From Gossypium raimondii (Eukaryota > Streptophyta > Magnoliopsida > Malvales > Malvaceae), in assembly GCF_025698545.1 (NCBI RefSeq), contig NC_068571.1, positions 44,735,733 to 44,799,732 of the forward strand: a stretch of 64,000 bases of DNA. The letters run 5' to 3'. A program made the position numbers and the translations under genes. Under the pieces are notes generated by a model. That model worked only from the letters and a program-made list of their open reading frames with translations. It did not search any database and was not told the DNA's origin. How positions within the stretch are numbered: the first letter of the stretch is position 1; the number at the start of each line of letters is the position of its first letter. This document shows, piece by piece, positions 36,399 to 48,410 of the stretch.

Positions 36399-39309
36399 TG
36401 TAATACCCCCTACCCGTATTCGTCGCCGAAATAGAGTATGAGGCATTACCAGATTTTTCCGAATAATTTTTTTTTAAACCGAGACTAATCCAACACAACC
36501 AATTCATTTCAAAATATTTTCAAGATAGACTTACCGTATTCATAAAATAATCTTATCACATACCAAAACCAAAATTTTTTAGCCATACCAATGGCTAACC
36601 ATACATTCATTCCACATTAACATCTACTTTACTAGCTTATACATGCCATTGATTTCCAAAATAAAGTTTCTTTATGTACCGAGATCTTGAGATTGATAGT
36701 GTGATGCGTCTCCGACCAAATCCGACCTCCAAGCTCTCAACTCTACAAACAGGGGGAAAAAGAAACAGGGTAAGCACTTTGTGCTTAGTAAGCTCATGTA
36801 ACAGGAATTATACTTACCTAATATTTTTAACACAATGCAATAAACATTCATACACCCATTCAACACATTATTCCCCTATCATACACAAACTCAACATTCA
36901 AGTTAGTCTAATAATTTCCATGTATCAATAATATATATCGTGATTGATGAGCTCATCAATTCCATGATTTCCATTCCCATGTTATGTTTCCATATTTATC
37001 CCGTTGAACTACTTGGAATTTCGATGGATTTTCAGGGGTACACCTAAGTGTACAAATCTGGGTCCGTCAATTCATATTCATGTGCGCACATTTCCATTTC
37101 AGAGAGCACACTCCTGAACCTCATCCCGACAATGGATTACCACCGAGCTAAATCCTATAATATAAACTCATAGAGTATTGTCGGGATTACCGGTCCAAAG
37201 CTAAATCCCAGAACGAAAATTACTCTAATGAGCTTGGATCCGAATTACCAGTCCAGCTAAATTCAGACCTAATTCGGATTACCGTCCGGCTAAATCCATT
37301 TTCCACATATTCTTCGGGAGGGCTATATCAGGATAGGATCACCCTTCCGGGCTAGATCCTTTTTACCGTCAATTCCTTTTCAGAGATCCATCGAATTTTC
37401 CTTTCATTCAACCGAGATTTATTTCCTCTTTTCATCAAGAATATCAATACTTCATCAATTATCATAGAATAAACATCCAAATCATATTCACATCAATAAC
37501 AAACATTTCAAGCATTTAAGAATATAATTCAAGTTACACGAACTTACCTCGATACTTGTTCGTAAGCAAAAATCTACTAATCCCGAACTTTTTCTTTTCC
37601 TCGATCTTGCTTCGTATTTGAATTTTCCGGATCTAAATAAATAAATTTAATCATTAATCTAATACATTTCATGTTCATATGTAGCTTTCTCTACAATTCC
37701 ATTATTATTTATAGTGCAGTCAAAGCTGCCTCACTGAGTCACAGTCACTAAATTATTTATATCTTGAGCTACGGAACTCCAAATTAAGATCCGTTAATTT
37801 TCCCTGAAACCAGACTCACATATCTTCTTACCATAAAAATTTCAGAATTTTTGGTTTAGCTAATAAGTACATTTTATTCTTTAAAGTTTCCCCTATTTCA
37901 CTGTATGACAGTTCTGACCCCTCTTCACTAAAAATTAATTATCTCACAGTACAGAATTAGGATGATGCTTCCGTTTATTTCTTAAGAAAATAGACTCATT
38001 AAGGATTCTAAACATATAAATTATAACTCATAATAATTTTTGTACAATTTTTAATGATTTTCCAAAGTCAGAACAGGGAAACCCGAATTCATTCTGACCT
38101 TGTCTCACAAAATCTATTATATCTCATGATTTAAAATTCCATTGCTTACACCGTTTCTTTTATAAGAAACTAGACTCAATAAGCTTTAATTTAATATTTT
38201 ATTCACCCTCTAATTAGATCTCTACAATTTTTGGTGATTTTTCAAAGTCAGAGTACTGCTGCTGTCCAAAACTGTTTTAGTGCATGGTGTTAATTACCAT
38301 TTTTCCCTTAAACTTTCAACAATGATAATTTCGTCCCTGCTCAATTAACCTCTCAATTGAGCTGATTTTTCTCAATCAACACTTTATTATATCACTTTAA
38401 ACTACCTTATAACCTTTGGAAATCAGAATTTCAGCACTAAACTTTAATTCCAAACTTTTTCACAATTAGGTCCTACAAATCAATTTCTATTGGAATTACC
38501 TAATAAAATCATCTCATAAACAAATTAAAGCATCAATTTCATCCTATTTCCTCATAAAATTCCAGCACATATTCATATCAACTTTCAATATCATTCATAA
38601 AATCAAAAACTAATGAATTTAGTAATAGGACCTAGTTGTAAAAGTCTTAGAAACACAAAAATTACAAGAAAAAGGCAAGAATTAACTCACTTGGTGCAAA
38701 AATTATGAAAAACCAGCTTGAAGAAACCCTTAGGACGTTTTTTGGCTGATGAGAGTGCAGAAAAATAAAGAGAAATCTAGATAATTCCACTTTAGTCCTA
38801 ACTTTTAAAGCAAATTTTGTAATATTCCAATTTTACCCTTATTTCTTCAATTCTCCTGATTTTTTCTCAGCGTATGCCGTCCAAAATATCTCCTTTTGGG
38901 GTTATTTTCAATTTATGTCCCTCCTCATTTCACAATTGAGCTATTTAATCCCTCTAGTAACTTTTATACCTTTTTCAATTTAGTCCTTTTTACTTAATTG
39001 ACTACCCAAACATTAAAATTTTCTAACGAAATTTTAATACCATATTACTAACACTTCATAAATATTTATAAAAATGTTTTGACTCGATTTTACGAGATTG
39101 AGGTCTCGATACCTTATTTTTACCCAATTTCTTCAATAATTTCTTTTTCTAATTAACCACTAAATCGGTAAAATTTTTCTATCGATATTTTCATACGATT
39201 TTCCTATCATATCAATATTCATGCAAAAATATTAAAATAAATTTCTCTTTAAATCGGATTTGTGGTTACAAAACCACTATTCCGATAGAATTGAATTTGG
39301 GCCATTACA
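36399..39309 (+). mobile_element. Solo LTR (2.91 kb) inserted in the copia integrase
   Basis: It starts TGTAATACCCCCTACCCG and ends TTTGGGCCATTACA, with a perfect 5-bp target duplication gaggt (36394-36398 and 39310-39314). There is no coding capacity, polypurine tract or primer site inside. The copia integrase reading resumes immediately after it (TFIDDHSRKVWVY), proving insertion into the coding region. Length and ends fit LTRs of cotton Ty3/gypsy chromovirus-type elements; the family assignment is inferred. Confidence 0.88.
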
Positions 39310-39850
39310 GAGGTAATAAATATTTCCCAACTTTCATTGATGATCACTCCAGAAAAGTTTGGGTTTATTTCTTGAAATAGAAAAATGAAATCCTCAGAAT
39401 CTTCAAATAGTGGAAGACATCGTTAGAAAGACAAGCTGGAAAATTTGTGAAGTGGTTGAGAATGGATAATGACCTTGAGTTATGTTCACCAGAGTTTAAT
39501 GATCTTTGCAAATAGGAAGGAATTGAAAGACATCGAACCATTATTGGAACTCTGCAGCAGAATAGAGTTGCAGAAAGAATGAACAGAACCTTGCTGGAAA
39601 AGCCCGATGCATGCTTTCTTATGTAGGCTTAGGGAATGAATTTTGGGTTGAAATCATAAACCTAGCAAGTTATTTGGTGAATCGATCTCCTCATCACGTG
39701 TTGAACGGTAAAGTTCCAGAGGAGATATGGTCAGATAATCCTCCCAATTATTCTAATCTTAAAATTTTCGGTTGTCCTACTTATGCTAAAGTTAGCCAGG
39801 AAAAGCTCGATCCAAGGATCGTTAAATGCATCTTTCCAGCGTTAAAATGA
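39310..39850 (+). pseudogene. Copia integrase, C-terminal core fragment
   Basis: It continues the integrase after the solo LTR: FIDDHSRKVWVYFLK, an Asp-containing RMDNDLELCSPEFND, the conserved QQNRVAERMNRTLLE (39555-39600) with the catalytic Glu, then FWVEIINLASYLVNRSP. Several stops break it. The sequence ends at 39850, where homology switches to the 3' flank of the reductase gene. Confidence 0.75.
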
Positions 39851-40184
39851 AAAGTTATCTACGTAGTAATTTTAACTTTTATAAACTACAAGTTAATATA
39901 ATGATAAATCGCACTAACTCTCAAAAAAATTTATTTAGTTTTGGCCTTCAAAATAATTTTATGATTTCACCCCTGGGAACAAAAATCTCAACAAAATGTT
40001 AGAATATTTCCCATATATCAATCATTTCTAGTCCAACAGATTCAGTTTGATTCCAACAATCATGTTGTAAAACCTACATGTTGTGTTGAAAGACATGTTC
40101 GAGTGCTCAAAGATTTATTTTTTTTCTTCTATCAATAATTTAACTCGAGAAATAAAAATCTCAATAAAATATTACAACGAGGTT

Positions 40185-41785
40185 TCAAGTTTTACAAGGC
40201 AAGCGTTGATTGATTTTATTTAAGAGGGCAGCAAGTTTTGAATTGCTAATTTTGATTGGAATTTCTTCTTCGTCTTCTTCTGATAAGACTACATGTCTTT
40301 CTCCCAACAAAAAACCTGTCATTTTTAAACCCTTTTCAAGTTCAATGGCCTCTTGCTGTCTTCTCACAACTCCATCAAAGCATAAGTACCGTCCACTTGC
40401 TCCACAATTCATGCCTTCATACACACTAACATGAGCTTTGGCCACTTTTTCCACCTCTGCAATTGCTAAGCAACCTTGTTGCAACATCATCTGCCCACCT
40501 ACATGGTGTTTTTCATAAGTTTGAAGGGTCATATTTGAAGGAAAAATGAACAGTTGAACAACATAAAAAGCATTCTGTTTCGATGTACCTTTAAGGTATG
40601 GTATAGAAGTTTGTATATGAGAATTTGGAAAAGTGGGAGCCATGAGAAGACCAGGGCAGACAGTAACCAGGTTTACTTTTAGCTCCTTTGCTTTCATCCA
40701 AGCTACCTTCTCTGCCTTGGTCTTACCCAATGCAAGCCATAGCTGTTGTCCAAAACAAACAGTGTCATCCATATGAGGCCTATGAACAAGGAATTGTTCC
40801 AATTATGGAAACAAAGTACCTTATTTTCTCTGCAAATTTCTTCACTGCTCCAACAGCTGTCATCAATAATTCCATCTATATTTTCATTCCTCCAAATGGA
40901 TGCCAATAGAGATGAAGTGAAGACGCATCTCTTTATATAGGCTGCCTTAGCACAAGCTTCCATGACAGTCCTTGCCACTTCAGTCTCCAAAAACACCTTT
41001 TGTTCCTTAAATCATCAAGCAAGGTTGTCAATTGCAGAACAAAATGTTACTCCAGTACGAGAATCTGTTTGTAATCGACATGCATTAGTTCAATAAACTT
41101 ACTGAATAACCAGAGATACCATGTGGATCAATGAAGGAAGATGTATGAAAAACAGCATGGCAACCTCTAAAAGCATCACAAAGGCTTTGTAAATCTTCCA
41201 TCTTGGTTACAACTACACTTTCCAATAGGTTTAAATCTTCCACCCCTAGCAGGTCTTTCACATCTTCAAATTCAGCTGTTCAGAGAAGAACGTCAACACT
41301 GTAATAAGTTCCAGCATATCATTTTGTACTAAGCACATATCAACCATGGTAGGCTTCCCTTCTTTGATTACTACTAAGAATTATATTTCAAAGTCAACAA
41401 CTTTTTTTTGTAGCCTATGTTACTAGTAGGATGATTGAATCTCCATACTCACGAGAGAAGCAGACAAATGTCGAAAAATAAAAAAAAGAATAAGGTGTTG
41501 ACTAAAATAATCTATGCATGATTGTAATTCCCAAAAACAGAAAAGAAAAACACAGAAAAGCAACGATAATAAAGCACCTGGGTGTTGAATGGTTACTCGA
41601 ACAAGGTAACCATGAGCCAATAGCTCTTTGACAATGAAAGAACCCAAGTAAGAGTTGCCACTGGTCACACATATCAGTTTCTTCTCTCTTGCATTAAAAC
41701 TGCAACTAAATATATTCCCAACACACTTTTGCTCCTTTCCTGAAATTGGCATCAATATTGGTTTTGGTACCTCTATTTCTTCCAT
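40185..41785 (-). CDS. Cinnamoyl-CoA-reductase-like protein, SNL6 type
   Basis: Five exons on the minus strand: 41785-41578, 41275-41103, 41005-40820, 40742-40589 and 40498-40185. All have GT-AG introns and frame is kept throughout, giving 344 residues, normal for the family. The N-terminus has the NADP-binding motif VTSGNSYLGSFIVKELL (about residues 38-54). The VFTSSLLASIWR block with the conserved Ser is in exon 3. In exon 4 the family motif with YxxxK reads LWLALGK: the catalytic Lys is kept but the Tyr is Leu. GRYLCFDGVV is in exon 5. The family reduces cinnamoyl-CoA thioesters or related substrates in the cytosol; SNL6 of rice is tied to defence lignin. With the Tyr gone, activity is doubtful. 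The last intron is short (90 bp) and stays open if retained. Confidence 0.85.
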
Positions 41786-41819
41786 CTTCTTTATTTGTTA
41801 TTAGTGTGATAAGCTGGGG

Positions 41820-41828
41820 TTTTTATAC
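41820..41828 (-). promoter_or_regulatory. TATA box of the reductase gene
   Basis: TATAAAAA on the minus strand, about 35-42 bases upstream of the ATG at 41785. This implies a very short 5' leader. Confidence 0.5.
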
Positions 41829-42806
41829 GAGTGTTTAAGGAAGTGTTTGCAGGGTAGATGGAGAAGATTAGATGGAAAAAGCACGAGAGTGGTAAGTAAG
41901 TGAAGTCAGAATAACGGATTGATGCCATAGTTGACCAATAATACATATATTTTGCTTTCACCTTCCCAACTTCCACATGCAAATTGCAATAATATGAAAT
42001 AAATACAAGTTTTGAATTCCTCTGTGAAGTTGGGGCATAAATATATAGTATATTAGATCATGAAATTACAATTATCTCGAAGTGTTGCATTGATACCAGT
42101 ACTAAAATAAAAACTATGCCTTGAGATAAGTTTTAACAGGTTAGCTTGTCGGCTACCCTGTATGTTTGGTAGCCTTAGACTGGTAGGAATCAAGAATGAA
42201 ATATAACAGGCAAGCATATCTTACAAAAATGGAAAAGTCGCCAGTCTGTTTTCATTTATTTCCAGTGGCAAAACCAATTTATGAGTGTTATAAATTCAGG
42301 GGTAAATTATCCCCTTCAACACTATGATGCATGTGAAATCTGAGTATTAATAGTTCTTGCAAGCAATGGTGTATTATTAAGTTGCAATTATACTAGATTG
42401 TTTGATATTTGAACATTGAGTTTCATCATAATACATAAGATATAATAAATCTATCATGTTTTTTATGTTCTTTTTTCTTTCCCGGAAACATGTTTATTAT
42501 GTTTTTAATGATGATGTTACACTAATTCATTTGAAAACCACTAATTTGATGCTTGAGATCATTGGGAAACATATTTCATCACATGAAGACACTTGATGTT
42601 ACTGGTTAATTAACTTAAATGGAAACAGCAGGGTATATATTAATAATAAGAATTTATATATATATAGATATAGATATAGATATATATGTCCTTTCAGTTT
42701 GGATGTATACATCATTTTCAGCAAGCATCATACATAGCATTAAGCAGCAATCACAGAAGAAAATGGCAGGAACTGAGTCCAGTAACATTTCATGGTTTAG
42801 GCAAAT
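41829..42806. other. Promoter/intergenic region with a TA/GATA microsatellite
   Basis: This is the upstream region of the reductase gene and the 3' flank of the glucanase gene. A short simple repeat of atatag/gatata units lies at 42656-42690. No gene is seen. Confidence 0.5.
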
Positions 42807-44999
42807 TCAATGACAATAATGAGTGAACCAGCAATATTTCCCTTCTGCACCATGTTGAATTTCAAGTTCATCACCTCTGCTATGAACCCACCACAAGAGA
42901 TTAGTAAGTGAATTCCCATCATCATGGCCAGACAGGTTCCTTATCTTTTCCAAAGCACTCTCTTTGTCATAAATTGCTTCCAAGGCATATACAAACCCTT
43001 TCCATCCCTCTCCTACACCTTCTCTTCCCAGTGCTGGCAATGTCCAGTTCACAAGCTGTCTGGTAAACTCAATGGCAGAGAACAATACCTCACTGATTGG
43101 CAATATTGGTAGCAATTGGATTCCAAGCCTGCATTCTCTCCAGTCAGGAGGAGCAAACCAAAGACCACTGTCCCTCTTGTTGGCCCACAAAACACCTACA
43201 ACTCTGTTCTCTCTAGTGAATTCTTCTCCATATAGATTATCTCCTTCCTTAACATGCCACCATGTTTGTGCTGCTTGAATCTCCAGTGCTGTAAGCGTTG
43301 AACCAGTTGCAACAAGATGGGTGTCTCCATAGGCTAACCCCATTAGTGCAGCAGAGTAATATGCATTCACAGCTTCACTAGTGCTTTCTTGATTCCTTCC
43401 ATCTGCAAATTCAGTCAACCCTCCAGCCCAAGAATGGAGCTTGTAGAAATCGAAACACCTCACTCGTGGATAATTTGAATTCGATCTCCTGCCTAAGTTC
43501 ATAAAATCAGCCACAAGTGAATAAGCTTGGGGCTTATACCTCCTTCCCCATGCAGGGTCAATCTTGGTCAAGACAGCTATTCCATAAAGGAAGTAACCAA
43601 TATGATAATGGTGGTCATTGTAAACTCCAAACCCGAAATCTGCCCCTGAATCCGTTGACCCTTGTTTAGTCACAATTCCACCCCATTTCGATTCATACAG
43701 GAAACCGTTCCCATTAAAAGTCCCATCCAGCCATGGCTCAATTGTATCCTTCAAGAACTTTCTTATAGCTGGAATCACATCAAGAAAGCACACTTCTTCA
43801 GCAATCAAAGCCAACCTTGCTGCTCTTGCAATCAACTTGCCATAAAAATAAGATGATTTCGTCGTTATAGCCGATGAATCCAAGGCATCAACGTCCTTAG
43901 CAAGAGCAGTTACAATCTCAGCATACGATTCTTCATTAACCCCTTTAATTGAATGCCAAGTTACTGAAACTTGGTGTGGTTTCAACACCCAGGAATCACC
44001 AACAATACCAACAAGGTCCCCATCAATACTTTTATACCTAAAATTCTCTAAAACCTTAACATCACAATAGTCCTTACATAAAATATCAAGATGAAGTGGG
44101 TGTGCAAGCATAAGCAAATCACCCCATCCTTTCTTTTCCCATTTATACTCTACACAAAACGGTTTGGTTAAAACTGCATCACCTGAAGTCGGGTAGCAAG
44201 AACAGAACTGATCGAGGATTGATTCACATGTCGGGTCAGAATCAGACAATACAGCTATCCGAAGAATACCCGAAAACCCACCAGAAGTAATCAAAGAAAC
44301 ACTATGATTCAAACTGATGGATGACGATGCATATATAATCCAAGTTTGGCCATTGTTCAGCTTAATGGTATGCTTGGTGAGTGAACTATTGGAAGAAAAC
44401 GAGAGAATTGCATGAACAGTGGAGATCGATATCGGTGTATTGCCGGTTACAGAACAGGTTAAAAAGGGACTACCTCGAACAAGAAAGAAACGGAGGTTGG
44501 AGGAAGGGATATCTAAAGTAAGACTGAGATCACTGTAAGAAGAGATAATGTGGCTTTTATCCGAAGTTGAGGTGGTTTTATCGGTAGCAAAGATGGTTAA
44601 ATCAGGGACGAAAATTTGGTAAATGAAAGAAGGGTTGTGAAAGAAGGATGGGTAGGAAATAGAAAGGGAAGAGTCGGCTGATTTGATGAGATAAGGGTGG
44701 ATGTATTCAGGCTGGTCGCCATTTTTGAGAGTGAAGTTTTGGAAGAAAGAGTTAGTAGGGAGAGGGGATGAGAGGAGGTTTGGGGAGAAGAAACGAGAAG
44801 GGTCAGAGAGAACAGAGGATTGTACTTTGGGGAAGAGAAAAGGGTAGTTTTTGGGAGGGATTTGAGGCATCGGCGGAGACATTGGTGGAGATGGTAGGGG
44901 TGGTGGTGGTGGTGATGATGGTTTAGGGGGTGGTTTTTTAGGCTTTTTAAAGGGTTTGGTGATTAAAGTATTGACTTTTCTCCCGAGTTTCTTCAACAT
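42807..44999 (-). CDS. Endo-1,3-beta-glucanase, glycoside hydrolase family 81
   Basis: A single intronless frame of 730 residues, as usual for plant GH81. After a basic N-terminus (MLKKLGRKVNTLITKPFKK) comes a proline-rich stretch (residues about 20-50), then the GH81 beta-sandwich N-domain (PLPTNSFFQNF, about 80-90). The catalytic domain holds DFGFGVYNDHHYHIGY (about 455-470), where the Asp of NDHHYH is the likely general acid. The second motif, NQESTSEAVNAYYS (about 535-550), has the Glu residues for the base. The enzyme cleaves beta-1,3-glucans such as callose or fungal wall glucan. There is no obvious cleavable signal peptide, so location is uncertain. The stop is at 42807 and the start ATG at 44999. 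Confidence 0.92.
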   Translation of the reverse strand: MLKKLGRKVNTLITKPFKKPKKPPPKPSSPPPPPLPSPPMSPPMPQIPPKNYPFLFPKVQSSVLSDPSRFFSPNLLSSPLPTNSFFQNFTLKNGDQPEYIHPYLIKSADSSLSISYPSFFHNPSFIYQIFVPDLTIFATDKTTSTSDKSHIISSYSDLSLTLDIPSSNLRFFLVRGSPFLTCSVTGNTPISISTVHAILSFSSNSSLTKHTIKLNNGQTWIIYASSSISLNHSVSLITSGGFSGILRIAVLSDSDPTCESILDQFCSCYPTSGDAVLTKPFCVEYKWEKKGWGDLLMLAHPLHLDILCKDYCDVKVLENFRYKSIDGDLVGIVGDSWVLKPHQVSVTWHSIKGVNEESYAEIVTALAKDVDALDSSAITTKSSYFYGKLIARAARLALIAEEVCFLDVIPAIRKFLKDTIEPWLDGTFNGNGFLYESKWGGIVTKQGSTDSGADFGFGVYNDHHYHIGYFLYGIAVLTKIDPAWGRRYKPQAYSLVADFMNLGRRSNSNYPRVRCFDFYKLHSWAGGLTEFADGRNQESTSEAVNAYYSAALMGLAYGDTHLVATGSTLTALEIQAAQTWWHVKEGDNLYGEEFTRENRVVGVLWANKRDSGLWFAPPDWRECRLGIQLLPILPISEVLFSAIEFTRQLVNWTLPALGREGVGEGWKGFVYALEAIYDKESALEKIRNLSGHDDGNSLTNLLWWVHSRGDELEIQHGAEGKYCWFTHYCH

Positions 45000-45005
45000 G
45001 ATTTG

Positions 45006-45013
45006 TATTTATA
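45006..45013 (-). promoter_or_regulatory. TATA-like box 7 bases before the glucanase ATG
   Basis: TATAAATA on the minus strand lies only 7 bases upstream of the ATG. If it is the real TATA box, transcription would begin inside the frame and the next methionines (about residues 40 and 44) would be used, dropping the basic and proline-rich N-terminus. Alternatively the word is chance in an AT-rich leader. Confidence 0.3.
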
Positions 45014-45593
45014 GGAAGGTGAGTAGAACGTGGGCGGAAATAAAGGAAAGTTTGACTATGTCTTGTTGTTGAATTGGTAGGTGAGAGTGGCCAAATGAAT
45101 GAGGCTGCTCAGGCTATGGAAATGTAGGGACTTGGCTTGGAGGGGATGTTAAAATTGAATGACAATAACATGAAATTCATATACAACATAAACAAGGGTT
45201 GGATTGGAAGTTAAGGGGAAGAAGAAGAAGATGATGACGTATGTGGGACTATTTATTATTGTCGTTGTTGAGGATTGCAAGTTATGCTAACATTTTTGTA
45301 ATATGAGAATATCTAATCTATCAATCAAAGGAAGGGATATTGTCAATTCAATACTATCTCATGCTTAAGAGGTAAGCAAATCCTGAGAATTATCCTTTTC
45401 AATCCAACACGGTTTTTACAACTTGAGAACTTTGGTTATTGCTTTTAAGTTTTCTTATCAAATTTAATTTTTTTTAAAGCATGATAATTTTATTAAATGC
45501 AAGAGGGAACTCCAACCATTTCTTCAATTTGCTTCCATTAATTAATTCGATAATAAAAGTTTCGAAAAGTTTTGATAAAAATATTAGTTCAAA
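45014..45593. other. Upstream region of the glucanase gene
   Basis: Intergenic, no gene seen. It includes a GAAGAAGAAGA tract near 45220. Confidence 0.4.
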
Positions 45594-45955
45594 AAAAGGG
45601 TTTAGACAAAAAAATAAGACCCAATTTTTAAATGGGTCAAGCTTTGGGAATAATTTTTTTGGCCCAAGCTCGGCCCGAATCACATGCCTATACTTTTTTT
45701 TTGTATTTCTAATTTATTGAGAAACATTTATTTTAATATTTTTAGTGTATTTTTTATATATATTATATTTTTTAAATTTGTTTCTATATAAAAAAATCTA
45801 AAAAATTATTACATTCGAGTTAGGTCGAGCTCGAGTTTAACATTTTTAATATGAGCTGGATTTGAACAGAATTTTAGGCCTATTTATCGAGTCGAGCTAG
45901 GCTCGAACCTAAAAAACGGGCTTAAAATTTTGCATCGACCTAACCCGAAAATAAT
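45594..45955 (+). repeat. Dispersed repeat family D, copy 1
   Basis: Shares gggtttagacaaaa, aaacatttattttaatattt and later 'tcgagtt...gggtcgaac'-type words in the same order with 60220-60800. Ends are rich in 'gggcc/ggccc' words. Non-coding and probably non-autonomous; class not determined. Confidence 0.5.
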
Positions 45956-46049
45956 TGGAGTTTAATAACTTATTGCTATATATATAGATAAATTTAGTTG
46001 GTTCATGTTTTTAATATTTTTAAAGTTTAATTATTTTTTTATACATTTC

Positions 46050-46172
46050 CAGAACTATTCATGGCCCTCTTCGATCCTTAAATAGGAGGATAATGCACTT
46101 CAACACACTCGAACCCACATTCTCCTACACTTGCAACAATGTCGATGTCAATCGAGATAAGACTCAATCAAG
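46050..46172 (+). repeat. Dispersed repeat family A, copy 2
   Basis: Partner of 9583-9702, sharing aaataggaggataatgc and aagactcaatcaa. Confidence 0.55.
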
Positions 46173-46324
46173 TTTAATTAAAATTTTTAATTCATTACAA
46201 ATCAGGAAAGAGGTCAATTTCTTTTTCTAGTAGAGATGTCCATTTGAATTTGTTAAACTGACAATATGAAACTTAAATCACTTTGGTAAAAGTACCATGG
46301 AGGCTACTACATTATGAGTTAAAT

Positions 46325-46560
46325 TGCACTTTACACCTAATAAAAAAAATGGGTAAATTAATCTATGTACGTTAAATTAAATAGCAAACTAGTCATTCTG
46401 TTAAAATTTCAATGTATTTTACTGTTAAAAAGTTGTTCTTGTACGTCAACATAATGTACACATGACATGCCATGTCTAACTGTATGGTTATTTCGTCTGC
46501 CACATCATATTTTAATAGTAAAAATAGATGAAATTTTTAATAGAAATGATCAGTTTACTC
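46325..46560 (+). repeat. Dispersed repeat family B, copy 1
   Basis: AT-rich text with 'taatagtaaaaatagatg' and 'aatttttaatag' words also found at 50195-50345 and 56960-57075. Its far end abuts the poly-T that I read as the LINE tail. Confidence 0.4.
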
Positions 46561-48410
46561 TTTTTTTTTTTGTAAAAATAAACTAGTTTAAAAGAAAAAC
46601 AAAGCCTAAAACGTTATCTTTACTTGACAGCTGGTCTTGAGTCCTGCTCAATTTCTTCGTTTACTTCTTGAGATGGATCCCTCGCATGTGAGTTTGTGTA
46701 CTGTCTTGCCCAACAGATAGAGATCTTGATGGTCTCTACTAAGCTCCATGTTATATCTTGAAAAATAAATAAGTTCCTATTCTTCCATATACCCCATGCA
46801 ACAAGTCCAAAAAGCGTTGGCCCGGAAGCTTTAGCCCATATCAACCATTCGTTATGCCTTAAATTTTCCTCCACCCATTCAAAAATATTACTAGAAAAGA
46901 ATTGTGCTTGCCAGTTTAAAGGGACAATGTTTAACCAGACTTCTTTTGCTGTCGGTCAGTCTTTGAGAACATGAATAACTTCTTCTATGTTGTGCTGACA
47001 GACCGGGCAAGAGGTATTGTTGCTAAGCCCTCTTCGTGCTCATTCTAGGTTGGTGAGTAGCCGTTGCTTGCAAGCTAGCCAAAGGAAGAATCGAATGCGT
47101 TGGGGTCCTGGATACTTCCAGATTTCCTTCCACCTGGTATCCTGATTATTCCATGAATTTTCCATTATCACTTGGTAAGCAGTTTTGATCGAGAAATTTC
47201 CTGTTGAGGCAGGCGTCCATCTGATTTTATCTGGTCCTGCTAAATGATGTGGGGGAGGTATATCAATAATTTTTTGCACTGTTTCTTCTGCTAAATTTTC
47301 TCTAAAAGCTTCTAGGTTCCAGACTCCTTCCGCTGTTATCATGTCCTTAAGCAGACACTCACTTATTGGTCTACTTGGATTTTGAATTTGTTTAATCAGT
47401 GGTCCAGCTGTAGGGACCCAGTTATCTTTCCAGCAGTGTATTTCTGTTCCATTATTAACCGACCAGCACAGGTTATCTTTCAACATAGGCCAATCTTTTC
47501 AATTGCTTTCCATCGTGCAGAACTATTTCCTTTTCATTTACTCTCTGGGATTACCTCTTTCATTCCATATTTTGAACGTAGCACACGCGTCCACAATGCA
47601 TTTCGATTGGAAATAAGATTAATTCCAATTTTTAACAGGAAGGATTTATTTTGTTCATGTAATCGTCTTAAGCCTAAACTGCTGTATGTACGAGGCTGGC
47701 ATACTGTTTCCCAATCCACAAGTGCTAGCTTTCTTTCTCCCGCATTTAATCCCCAAATGAACTGTCTTGCTAAGCGTTCAATTTCATCACACACCCCTTT
47801 TGGGATTTTCATGGATTGCATGAAATAATTGGGGATAGTTAAGAGTACCGATTGAACAAGGGTAAAGCGTCCGGCCATGGAAAGTTGCTTTGTATCCCAA
47901 TTGCATAGTTTGGACCGGACCTTTTCAATCACAATTTGAACTGTGGATTTAGTGATTCTTTTGTGGAATAAAGGGAGACCTAGATATTTGCCCAATCTTG
48001 TACTTTCTAGTACCTCAAGACCCTGCTAAGCCTATCACTTAGGTCTTTTGTTACTCCTTTTGAAAAAAATATGTTGGTTTTGTGTTGACATAGTGTCCTG
48101 AAAAACTGCAGAATTGGTCAAGAATATTGTTTAGTAACATGCCTTGTTTAATATCTGCAAAGAATAAATGTGAGAAATTGGGTCCAGTTCTAGATAATTT
48201 AATGGGGAGCCAGTTTTTCGAAGTGATGGAGGATTGAAAGCTAGGCTCTAGTCATTCCATGCATATGACAAATAAGTAAGGCGATAACAGGCACCCTTGT
48301 CTTACTCCTCTTGTAGGTTTAAATTTTTCAGTGGGTACTCCATTCTATAGAACTTGCATAGTAGCTGTTGTGATGGTTGACATAATCTAATTCCTAATAC
48401 CAAAACCGTA
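46561..48410 (-). mobile_element. LINE (non-LTR retrotransposon), 5'-truncated and broken
   Basis: Minus-strand ORF2 remnants appear in order. The reverse transcriptase motif [15 protein letters not shown] lies at about 48250-48310, followed by a degenerate FFAD at about 48150. Then comes KYLGLPLFHKR and a C-terminal segment (47995-47534). Last are a zf-RVT-like domain (47486-47040, WKEIWKYPGPQRIRFFLWLA) and a distal part with WGIWKNRNLFIF (46874-46620). Stops and frameshifts interrupt it, and the upstream endonuclease is missing. On the plus strand a run of T at 46561-46571 is the likely poly-A tail. Target duplications were not found. Confidence 0.8.

Larger units (their letters stand above)
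31500..39850 (+). mobile_element. Ty1/copia element, 5' part, disrupted by two solo LTRs
   Basis: A 5' LTR ends at about 34761 (ttaca) and is followed by the primer-binding site tggtatcagagc (34765-34776), complementary to initiator tRNA-Met as is standard for plant copia. Gag, protease and part of integrase follow. The element stops at about 39850, lacking reverse transcriptase, RNase H and the 3' LTR. Removing the insertions at 31687-34358 and 36399-39309 leaves about 2.8 kb. The left boundary is uncertain, because without a 3' LTR for comparison the start can only be placed between about 31500 and 31600. Confidence 0.75.

Noticed and set aside
47382-47828. 148-codon plus-strand frame
   Set aside because: It is antisense to the LINE ORF2 remnant.
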